DNA of 11,219 nt from an uncultured Actinomycetes bacterium (GTDB taxonomy: Bacteria > Actinomycetota > Thermoleophilia > Gaiellales > Gaiellaceae), in contig CAIYXH010000215.1 of the NCBI GenBank assembly GCA_903930195.1, positions 1 through 11,219 of the forward strand. Reading direction: 5' to 3'. Below the pieces are notes generated by a model. That model ran no database searches and had not been told where the DNA came from. It saw nothing but the letters and a program-made list of their open reading frames with translations. The translations under genes and the position numbers were made by a program. Shown one piece after another: positions 1-4,623 of this stretch (positions are counted from its first letter, which is position 1; each line of letters starts with the position of its first letter).

Positions 1-510
1 CCGCTGCGCGACCGCTTCGGACTCACGTTCCGGCTCGATCTCTACACGCCGGCCGAGCTCGGCGCGATCGTGCGCCGCAGCGCCCGCATCCTCGGCGTCG
101 AGATCCAGGCCGACGCCGCCGACGAGATCTCCCGCCGCGCCCGCGGCACCCCGCGGATCGCGAACCGGATCCTGCGCCGCGTCCGCGACGTCGCAGAGGT
201 CAGACACGCCGGGGAGATCACGCCCGAGATCGCCCACGAGGCGCTCGCGCTGCTCGAGGTCGATGCTTCCGGGCTCGAGCGGTTCGACCGCGAGCTGCTG
301 CGTACGGTCGTCGAGAAGTTCTCCGGCGGGCCAGTCGGACTCTCGACGCTCGCGGTCTCGCTCGGCGAGGAGGCGGAGACGATCGAGGACGTCTACGAGC
401 CGTATCTGCTCCAGCTCGGCTTCCTGCAGCGCACGCCGCGCGGGCGGGTGATCACCGACCTCGGCCGCGCGCACGTCGGTGCCGCCGCAGCAACGTCGTC
501 ACTCTTCTAA
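1..510 (+). CDS. ruvB: Holliday junction branch migration ATPase RuvB, C-terminal part (5' truncated by window)
   Basis: RuvB is the hexameric AAA+ motor that, with RuvA, drives branch migration of Holliday junctions in the cytoplasm. The frame is open from base 1 and encodes 169 residues, roughly the second half of a protein of about 340. The visible part starts with LRDRFG, the segment that holds the arginine finger in this family. It continues with the sensor 2 segment RGTPRIANRILRRVRD and then the winged-helix DNA-binding domain, with family signatures FSGGPVGLSTLA, TIEDVYEPYLLQLGFLQRTPRGR and a short tail. The Walker A and B motifs lie upstream of the window. The reading frame is intact to a TAA stop. 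Upstream neighbours, probably ruvA and ruvC, cannot be seen. The identification is secure from the uninterrupted run of signatures. Confidence 0.97.
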   Translation, partial: PLRDRFGLTFRLDLYTPAELGAIVRRSARILGVEIQADAADEISRRARGTPRIANRILRRVRDVAEVRHAGEITPEIAHEALALLEVDASGLERFDRELLRTVVEKFSGGPVGLSTLAVSLGEEAETIEDVYEPYLLQLGFLQRTPRGRVITDLGRAHVGAAAATSSLF

Positions 511-543
511 GGGGAATCGGCAGGAAATGTGCCCTCGGTGGGG

Positions 544-549
544 CATACT
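544..549 (+). promoter_or_regulatory. Putative -10 element for the GAF-protein gene, leaderless start
   Basis: CATACT lies exactly 6 nt before the GTG at 556, the same geometry as at several other starts in the window. This places the transcription start at or next to the GTG. No convincing -35 is visible. It is the main reason for preferring GTG 556 over the in-frame GTG at 529, which has only a poorly spaced AGGAA ahead of it. Confidence 0.5.
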
Positions 550-555
550 GACCAG

Positions 556-1476
556 GTGACCGTGGACAGCGCACGGGCCGCGGCTGATTCGGTCGAAGCC
601 GCCGACCTCTTCGTCCTCCGGCGCGTCTCCGCAGGCCGCTTCGTGCACCTGGGAGGGGCAGGCCGGGCCGAGGGCTGGGCCGGGATCGTCGAGATCTCGC
701 TCGAGGACGAAGTGTCGATTGCCGCCGCGCTCAAGACCGGCGAGATCGTCCGGCTCGCAGCCGAGAGCGGCAAGGAGCTCGTCTTCGGGCCCTACTACGC
801 GCGCGGTGCCGCGATCGTCCCGATCGGCGCCGACACGGTCGTCGTCTTCGGCGCCGGCGACGGCACCATCGACGCAGCCGACGCTGCGCTCACAGCTGCA
901 GCCACGGCAGCCGTCGAGATCGTCGGCCCCGCAGGCCCCGCGAAGGAGCTCGCCGACCAGCTCGAGCTCTTGGAGGCCGTTCGTGCCGCCGCCGCGGTGC
1001 CGCCGACGCCGATCGAGGAGGCGATGCAGAAGCTCGCCGGGATCGCCGCCGAGTCGCTCTCCTGCGAGATCGGAATCCTCTACCTCTGCGAAGGCGACCG
1101 GATCGCCGTCGCCGAGCGCGGCTGGTCGCTGAGGACCCCGCTCGAGGAGGTCTCCCGCGCGCTCGCCGAAGTCGTCGAGACCCATGCCTTCCCGTACTGC
1201 GTCCAGGACGCAAAGACCTCACCGGCGCCCGGCATCCTCGCCTCCGAGCCCGGGATCCGCTCGTACTACTTGCTCGAGCTGACCGGGCTCGCCGCGGGCG
1301 TTCTGCTCGTGGCGCACACCGATGCGGCACCGCGCGGCTTCACGCTCCTCTGCCGCCGCCTCGGCGCACGTGTCGCCGACGTCGTCACCGCCGTGCTCGC
1401 CGCGGGGATCACGCGGGAGTGGACGTCGGGAGAGGCCGTTCGGCTTCAGACGGCGTTCGCCGAGCTCGAATCCTGA
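556..1476 (+). CDS. GAF-domain-type sensor protein without output domain
   Basis: The protein is 306 aa from GTG 556; a longer form from GTG 529 is possible. It has two regions of GAF-like alternation of strands and alanine-rich helices. The first (about residues 15-125) contains ELVFGPYYARGAAIVPIGADTVVVFG, cut here at a natural break of the fold. The second (about 145-285) contains PIEEAMQKLAGIAAE, ILYLCEGDRIAVAERGW and YYLLELTGLAAGVLLVAHT. GAF domains bind small ligands or mediate signalling contacts in the cytoplasm; no ligand can be assigned. The protein stops just after a helix ending RLQTAFAELES, which resembles the linker that precedes a GGDEF or kinase domain in larger sensors, so it may be an output-less relative. 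It is separated from ruvB by a short gap with its own promoter, and its stop is 3 nt from the stop of the convergent PH-like gene. Its last about 30 codons are duplicated at 2150-2233. Confidence 0.7.
   Translation: MTVDSARAAADSVEAADLFVLRRVSAGRFVHLGGAGRAEGWAGIVEISLEDEVSIAAALKTGEIVRLAAESGKELVFGPYYARGAAIVPIGADTVVVFGAGDGTIDAADAALTAAATAAVEIVGPAGPAKELADQLELLEAVRAAAAVPPTPIEEAMQKLAGIAAESLSCEIGILYLCEGDRIAVAERGWSLRTPLEEVSRALAEVVETHAFPYCVQDAKTSPAPGILASEPGIRSYYLLELTGLAAGVLLVAHTDAAPRGFTLLCRRLGARVADVVTAVLAAGITREWTSGEAVRLQTAFAELES
1387..1476 (+). repeat. Direct repeat copy A (3' end of GAF gene)
   Basis: This 90-nt segment matches 2150-2233. The core 1405-1449 (45 nt) is identical to 2168-2212. The 18 nt before the core differ at three positions. 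After the core, copy A has six extra bases (1450-1455, two codons), and the final 21 nt differ at three positions. In copy A the segment is the C-terminal coding sequence of the GAF protein, ending in its TGA. Confidence 0.9.
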
Positions 1477-1479
1477 GGG

Positions 1480-1842
1480 CTAGCGAACCGGCGTCTGCGA
1501 CGCCGCGAGCACGTCGTCGCGAAAGCGGCGATGGACCCAGTAGCGCGCCCCGCCGAGCTCGAACCGTCGCCAGAGACCCTTTCCGGGGTCGCCGAGGTCG
1601 GCGCCACGCGGCTCGCTGAAGGTCTCCGTCTTCGGCCTCGTAGGCGTCCAGATCGACGCGCGGAAGACCACGATTCGCTGGCCTGTGACGGCGATCACGT
1701 AGCGCTTCGTCCACCAGATGATCCAGGTCGAAAGGAGCGCGAAATACGGGCTCGGCCCGGTCTGAGCAAGAAACACCGTCTCGACCTGCTCGCCATTCAG
1801 CTGAGAAGTAACACGTTCCCGGAGCTTGTCGCGTAGCGCCAC
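1480..1842 (-). CDS. Small bacterial-PH-like protein with a hydrophobic N-terminal segment
   Basis: The protein is 120 aa from a GTG at 1842, chosen because a TACGGT hexamer ends 7 nt upstream. It has a charged start (MALRDKLRERV), then VFLAQTGPSPYFALL and a tryptophan-rich hydrophobic stretch STWIIWWTKRYVIAVTG (about residues 38-54). Next come a strand pair RIVVFRAS, a proline-rich link, and GLWRRFELGGARYWVHRRFRDDV (about 89-111, quoted in part: RYWVHRRF). The order of a tryptophan-rich hydrophobic segment, YVIAVTGQRIVVFRAS and a C-terminal basic strand-helix resembles short bacterial PH-like (YdbT/bPH) proteins I associate with Thermoleophilia; this is recall, not a search. Function is unknown. 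Codon use is clearly less GC3-biased than in neighbouring genes (for example GTT, ACT, TCT, CTT, CTA). It lies inside the block bracketed by the 45-bp direct repeats. Confidence 0.7.
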   Translation of the reverse strand: MALRDKLRERVTSQLNGEQVETVFLAQTGPSPYFALLSTWIIWWTKRYVIAVTGQRIVVFRASIWTPTRPKTETFSEPRGADLGDPGKGLWRRFELGGARYWVHRRFRDDVLAASQTPVR

Positions 1843-1849
1843 GAGAGCG

Positions 1850-1855
1850 ACCGTA
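1850..1855 (-). promoter_or_regulatory. Putative -10 element of the PH-like gene
   Basis: TACGGT on the minus strand lies 7 nt before GTG 1842, matching the TACNNT plus 6-7 nt geometry seen elsewhere in the window. Transcription would start at or within 1-2 nt of the start codon. Confidence 0.45.
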
Positions 1856-1907
1856 GATCATTCGGGCGTGGAGAGGCAAGGGCTCTCGGGCCGATGTTCG
1901 GCGCCCC

Positions 1908-1945
1908 GGTGTCCGGCTCCTCGGGGGCTCCTCGGTGTCAGGCTC
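1908..1945. repeat. Two direct copies of a 12-bp GGTGTC-containing motif
   Basis: GGTGTCCGGCTC at 1908-1919 and GGTGTCAGGCTC at 1934-1945 match at 11 of 12 positions with a 26-bp period. The GGTGTC core is the reverse complement of the GACACC core in the hairpin repeat at 2112-2139, so both may belong to one small repeat family. Confidence 0.5.
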
Positions 1946-2111
1946 GGGCGGGCGTCAAGTGGCCTCTGTGCCAGCTTCGTGAATCCATTTCCTGGCTGCG
2001 ATGCGAGCGTATGTCACGCCAGGCCAGCGAAGGAGCTATTCGTCGACACGCCGGTGTGGGAGAGGATTTGCACACTCGTTACCGAGGACAGGTTGACGGA
2101 AACAGGAGTCT

Positions 2112-2139
2112 GACACCGTGTCTCGGACACCGTGTCTCG
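2112..2139. repeat. Tandem 14-bp palindromic repeat forming a 25-nt hairpin (REP-like)
   Basis: GACACCGTGTCTCG occurs twice head to tail (2112-2125 and 2126-2139), followed by a degenerate third start, GAGACCG. Each unit contains GACAC-C-GTGTC. Folded together, GACACCGTGTC (2112-2122) pairs with GACACCGTGTC (2126-2136) across a TCG loop with a single central C:C mismatch. This gives an 11-position stem. Such compact imperfect palindromes are typical of REP elements, and a RAYT transposase is encoded later in the window. A transcription factor operator or a terminator are alternatives, but no T-tract follows. Confidence 0.6.
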
Positions 2140-2149
2140 GAGACCGCGT

Positions 2150-2233
2150 ACCGCCGTCCTCGCGGCCGGGATCACGCGGGAGTGGACGTCGGGAGAGGCC
2201 GTTCGGCTTCAGTTCGCCGCGTTCGAGTCCTGA
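2150..2233 (+). pseudogene. Relic of a GAF-protein gene 3' end (direct repeat copy B)
   Basis: This 84-nt segment aligns with the last 90 nt of the GAF gene at 1387-1476. It has 45 identical bases at 2168-2212, a 6-nt in-frame deletion, and three substitutions on each side. Translated in the corresponding frame it reads TAVLAAG, ITREWTSGEAVRLQ, then FAAFES and a TGA, so the frame and stop codon are kept. The homology fades at about 2142-2150, directly after the tandem hairpin repeat, and no upstream part of a GAF gene is visible. It is therefore the fragment of a paralogous or ancestral GAF gene end. Confidence 0.8.
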
Positions 2234-2894
2234 GCACGACCGGCGCGACGAGCAGCGCCATCACGTCGAACCAGACGTAGCCGCTCGCGACGCCGCTCGG
2301 GGGATTTCCGTCGGGGATCCCGAGCCCCGGCAGCTTCGGCTCCCAGCGCCACGTGCCGAGCGCCGTGCCGTAGAACTCGAGCGCGGCCACGATCAGGAAC
2401 ACGGCGGCATAGACCGAGCGATTGCGTCCCCGCCAGAGGAAGACGAGCAGCAGCGGCACCCCGACGGCGCCCGCCACATCGCGATGGGGCAGCACGGTGA
2501 GGCCGAGCAGGCCCCAGACCGTCGCGCCTGCCGCAGCGACGCCGACCAGGGCGCGGGTGCGCGACGCCAGTGCGCCCGCCACGCCGACACCCGTGAGGTA
2601 GACGATCCCATGCGCCGCGGGCACGAACAGCGGCAGGTTGCCGAGGCGGTAGTGGTAGACGCCCCAGATCAGCGACCCCGTCACCTCGCCGACCGTTGCG
2701 AAGCAGACGACGCCGGCCGTCTGCACCCGGCGCTCCGGCGACAGGCGCGACAAGGCGGCGAGGAGCACGATCCAGGTGAGCGCGCCGAGGGCGAGCTGCT
2801 CGTGGCGCGAGCTGAAGTGGTCGGCGGCGAGGAGCGCGGCGAGGTACGCCGCGCCCGCGAGCGGAGCTAGCCGCGGAACTGCAGCTCGTGCCAC
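2172..2894 (-). CDS. Conserved polytopic membrane protein of unknown function
   Basis: The protein is 240 aa from GTG 2894 and overlaps the end of the upstream gene by 28 bp, so the two are probably co-transcribed. It has about seven hydrophobic segments. Visible motifs are WGVYHYRLGNLPLFVPAAHG (residues 77-96), with HGIVYLTG continuing the helix, LEFYGTALGTWRWEP (172-186) and IPDGNPPSGVASGYVWFD (193-210). This arrangement of aromatic and NPPSG motifs is one I recognise from actinobacterial conserved membrane proteins, but no function is known to me. The last about 20 residues (221-240, RTRTRRTEAERPLPTSTPA) are encoded antisense to the GAF relic at 2150-2233. They are hydrophilic and unlike the rest, suggesting an original stop codon was lost or displaced. 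Confidence 0.75.
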   Translation of the reverse strand: MARAAVPRLAPLAGAAYLAALLAADHFSSRHEQLALGALTWIVLLAALSRLSPERRVQTAGVVCFATVGEVTGSLIWGVYHYRLGNLPLFVPAAHGIVYLTGVGVAGALASRTRALVGVAAAGATVWGLLGLTVLPHRDVAGAVGVPLLLVFLWRGRNRSVYAAVFLIVAALEFYGTALGTWRWEPKLPGLGIPDGNPPSGVASGYVWFDVMALLVAPVVLRTRTRRTEAERPLPTSTPA

Positions 2895-3322
2895 GACGGC
2901 ACCGGGGCGAGCTCGAGCAGAGGCCGTCCACCGCCGGGATGCTGGTAGGCGAACTCCGCCTCGACGTCGTCCCAGACGACCTCGAGCGCGCCGCGCTTGA
3001 CCTGATGGTCGAGCCAGGCACCGCGGAAGACGAGCCGGCGCAGCCAGAGGACGAGCGACTCGCTCCCGACGAGCGAGACCCGCTCCCAGTTGCGCATCAG
3101 GTAGCGGCCGAGGCGCGAATCGGGGTCGTCGATCAGCCCGTTCGCGGCGAGTGCGACGAGGTCGGCGGTCTCGTCGTCGTCCAGCTCGTTCGCCTCGACG
3201 AGGCCGAGCTTGGCCGTCGCGGCGACGACGCGCTGCTCGAAGTCGAACGCGTTGAACGAGAAGCGGTAGCCCAGGAATTCGACGACGTAGTCGTCGCCGG
3301 AGGTGTAATTCGTGTCGGCCAT
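2867..3322 (-). CDS. Hypothetical protein, 151 aa
   Basis: I do not recognise this family. The start is placed at ATG 3322 because a TATCCT hexamer lies 11 nt upstream and the reading frame upstream of it overlaps the divergent gene. The protein is acidic and probably soluble. Its features are YVVEFLGYRFSFNAFDFEQR near the N-terminus (residues 12-31), an acidic run ELDDDETADLVALAANGLIDD (46-66, quoted across a natural helix), WERVSLVGSESLVLWLRRL (79-97), and a C-terminus with HPGGGRPLLELAPVPSWHE. The tryptophan and arginine content suggests a compact alpha-beta domain. It is the first gene of a two-gene unit with the membrane protein at 2172-2894. Codon use is strongly GC3-biased, which supports a real gene. 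Confidence 0.7.
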   Translation of the reverse strand: MADTNYTSGDDYVVEFLGYRFSFNAFDFEQRVVAATAKLGLVEANELDDDETADLVALAANGLIDDPDSRLGRYLMRNWERVSLVGSESLVLWLRRLVFRGAWLDHQVKRGALEVVWDDVEAEFAYQHPGGGRPLLELAPVPSWHELQFRG

Positions 3323-3333
3323 GACCGAAGCCC

Positions 3334-3339
3334 AGGATA
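3334..3339 (-). promoter_or_regulatory. Putative -10 element for the 151-aa protein / membrane protein unit
   Basis: TATCCT on the minus strand ends 11 nt before ATG 3322, giving a predicted leader of only 4-5 nt. The position expected for its -35 falls on the -10 of the divergent gene at 3371. Confidence 0.4.
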
Positions 3340-3357
3340 GCCCGAGGGGTTCCTGGC

Positions 3358-3363
3358 TACCGT
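3358..3363 (+). promoter_or_regulatory. Putative -10 element for the small membrane protein
   Basis: TACCGT ends 7 nt before GTG 3371. It is identical in sequence to the hexamer before the RAYT gene. It supports GTG 3371 as the start rather than GTG 3362, which would lie inside the -10 element itself. Confidence 0.45.
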
Positions 3364-3370
3364 GTGCGAC

Positions 3371-3595
3371 GTGATTGCAGCCGTTCCGTACTGGCAGCGC
3401 CTGATCATCCTGCTCCCGACATTCGTGATCGGCGGCGGGCTGATCGTCGGGATCCTGATCCTGATGGGCCGCGCCTTCAAGCAGTTCTTCGACGAGCTCG
3501 GCCACAAGCGCCTGATCTGGGTCGGGATCGCCGTCGTCGTGGCGTCCGTGCTCGTGCTCACCTGGTTCGGGATCAGCCTCCCGAAAGAGGAGTAG
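3371..3595 (+). CDS. Small two-helix membrane protein
   Basis: The protein is 74 aa from GTG 3371 (77 aa if GTG 3362 is used). It has a short aromatic lead (PYWQR) and a first membrane helix (LIILLPTFVIGGGLIVGILI, about residues 11-30). A basic cytoplasmic-looking loop follows (GRAFKQFFDELGHKR), then a second helix (LIWVGIAVVVASVLVLTWFG) and a charged tail ending KEE. No function is known to me. It is divergent from the 151-aa protein gene, with about 48 bp between start codons, and convergent with the L,D-transpeptidase. Hydropathy, codon bias and the promoter-like element support a real gene. Confidence 0.7.
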   Translation: MIAAVPYWQRLIILLPTFVIGGGLIVGILILMGRAFKQFFDELGHKRLIWVGIAVVVASVLVLTWFGISLPKEE

Positions 3596-3605
3596 CCCCG
3601 GCTAC
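3592..3605. terminator. Short inverted repeat holding both convergent stop codons
   Basis: GTAGCC-CC-GGCTAC is a perfect 6-bp inverted repeat with a 2-nt centre. The left arm contains the TAG stop of the small membrane protein and the right arm contains the TAG stop (CTA on plus) of the L,D-transpeptidase. It could act as a weak bidirectional terminator, but there is no T-tract and the stem is short. Confidence 0.35.
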
Positions 3606-4546
3606 TGAATGACGACCGGGGTCCCGACCTTGACGTGGCCGAAGAGCCACTCCGCGTCGGGGATGTGCATCCGCACGCAGCCGTGCGACTCCGAGTAGCC
3701 GATCGACGTGGGCTCGTCCGTCCCGTGGAGACCGACGCCGGGGACGTTGATCCCCATCCAGCGCGTCCCGAGCGGGTTGTCCGGCCCGGGCGGCACCGGC
3801 TTCAGGCCCTTGGCCCACGCGTCCTGCGTCGGCGGATACCACCACGGGTTCTTCTGCTTGTCGATGATCTTGAAGATGCCGTGCGGCGTGGGGTAGATGC
3901 TCTGCCCGGTCGCGACGTGGATCGTCCGGACGAGGTGCGTCGAGGAGTAGAGCTTGAGCGTGTTCGCGTGCCGGTTGACGACGATCACGGCGCCGATGGT
4001 CGCAGCGCTGATCCGGGACGCAACCGGCGCGGTGACCAGCACGAGCGGGGTGCGTGACCCGCTGGAGAGCTCCTGGCGGAGCGCGGCGACCATCGTCCGC
4101 TGCTGCACGGCCAGTCCTGCCTTCGCGGGCTTGATGACCGGGCCGTCCGTGTTCGCGCCGGTCACGGTGGCCGGCTGGGGGAGCCGGTTGTAGCGTGTCG
4201 CGAGCGTGTGGACGTAGGCGGCGATCGCCGGCTGGGGTACGCGTACGGCGACCGTCACGTGGCTACCTGCCTTGGCCTCGAGGGCGCTGCGGATCGTCGG
4301 GTCGACGTCGATCTGGGCGTCGAGCTTCGCCGGGTCGACGACGAGCGTCTTGCCCTGCGCGACGATCCGGAGCGGGCGCGAGAAGGCCGCCGTGATCGTG
4401 TCGCTCGCGCGCGTCGCGCTCAGGCCGCCGATCGGCACCGACATCGCACGAACCCCGGCTGCGATGGCATGCGTCCGCTCGACCGCGGGCGAGGCGGTAC
4501 CGGCCAGCGCGCAGGCGGCGATCAGTGCGGCGGCAACTCTTAGCAT
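3602..4546 (-). CDS. Secreted L,D-transpeptidase (YkuD domain) with N-terminal peptidoglycan-binding-like domain
   Basis: This protein probably cross-links peptidoglycan stem peptides (3-3 bonds) or attaches molecules to them outside the membrane. It is 314 aa. An N-terminal signal-like segment (MLRVAAALIAACALAGTASPA, residues 1-21, quoted in part: AALIAACALAGTASPA) is followed by an alpha-beta region (about 40-175) resembling the PG_binding_4 domain that often precedes YkuD. The catalytic domain spans about 184-314. It contains NRHANTLKLYS, TGQSIYPTPHGIFKI, HGTDEPTSIGYSESHGCVRM (residues 274-293) and a final GTPVVIQ. The nucleophile is Cys290 in SHGCVRM, with His274 in HGT and His288 nearby, so the active site is complete. 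The ATG at 4546 directly precedes the hydrophobic leader. The gene is divergent from recJ and convergent with the small membrane protein. Confidence 0.93.
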   Translation of the reverse strand: MLRVAAALIAACALAGTASPAVERTHAIAAGVRAMSVPIGGLSATRASDTITAAFSRPLRIVAQGKTLVVDPAKLDAQIDVDPTIRSALEAKAGSHVTVAVRVPQPAIAAYVHTLATRYNRLPQPATVTGANTDGPVIKPAKAGLAVQQRTMVAALRQELSSGSRTPLVLVTAPVASRISAATIGAVIVVNRHANTLKLYSSTHLVRTIHVATGQSIYPTPHGIFKIIDKQKNPWWYPPTQDAWAKGLKPVPPGPDNPLGTRWMGINVPGVGLHGTDEPTSIGYSESHGCVRMHIPDAEWLFGHVKVGTPVVIQ

Positions 4547-4623
4547 CGGGGGCGCAATTCAAGCAGATGTGCAGCGGAAAACGGTCAAGGCCGTCCGATC
4601 CCGTTCGTACCCTCGACGTCTCG
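4547..4623. promoter_or_regulatory. Divergent promoter region between the L,D-transpeptidase and recJ
   Basis: On the plus strand TACCCT (4608-4613) lies 10 nt before the recJ ATG, predicting a leader of about 3-4 nt. On the minus strand TTGACC (plus positions 4583-4588) is a possible -35 for the L,D-transpeptidase, with a weak TTGAAT further on. The recJ element is the better supported of the two. Confidence 0.35.

Larger units (their letters stand above)
1843..2149. other. About 300 bp without a credible gene; short repeats and a hairpin
   Basis: The ORFs across this stretch have no recognisable protein features and no GC3 coding bias. Base composition is more even than in the flanks. What can be seen: a minus-strand promoter at its left edge; two copies of GGTGTCMGGCTC (1908-1919 and 1934-1945, 26 bp apart); an inverted repeat ACAC-GCCG-GTGT near 2046-2057; and the tandem hairpin repeat at 2112-2139, which runs almost directly into the duplicated GAF tail. 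Confidence 0.6.

Noticed and set aside
1409..1879. Minus-strand frame ending with the same EAERPLPTSTPA tail as the membrane protein
   Set aside because: The shared tail arises only because both frames read the complement of the direct repeat. The rest has no coding character, and the PH-like frame explains the region.
2093..2136. TTGACG at 2093-2098 as a -35 box for a plus-strand promoter
   Set aside because: No TANNNT-like -10 lies at a suitable distance and no gene follows on this strand.
2222..2233. TTCGAGTCC resembling a tRNA T-loop, possible tRNA or att site
   Set aside because: No acceptor stem, D arm or anticodon arm can be drawn around it. The bases are the codons FES of the duplicated GAF tail.
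2118..2870. Plus-strand frame of 250 codons opposite the membrane protein
   Set aside because: Highly charged, repetitive translation typical of antisense frames in GC-rich DNA. The minus-strand frame has clear membrane helices and motifs.
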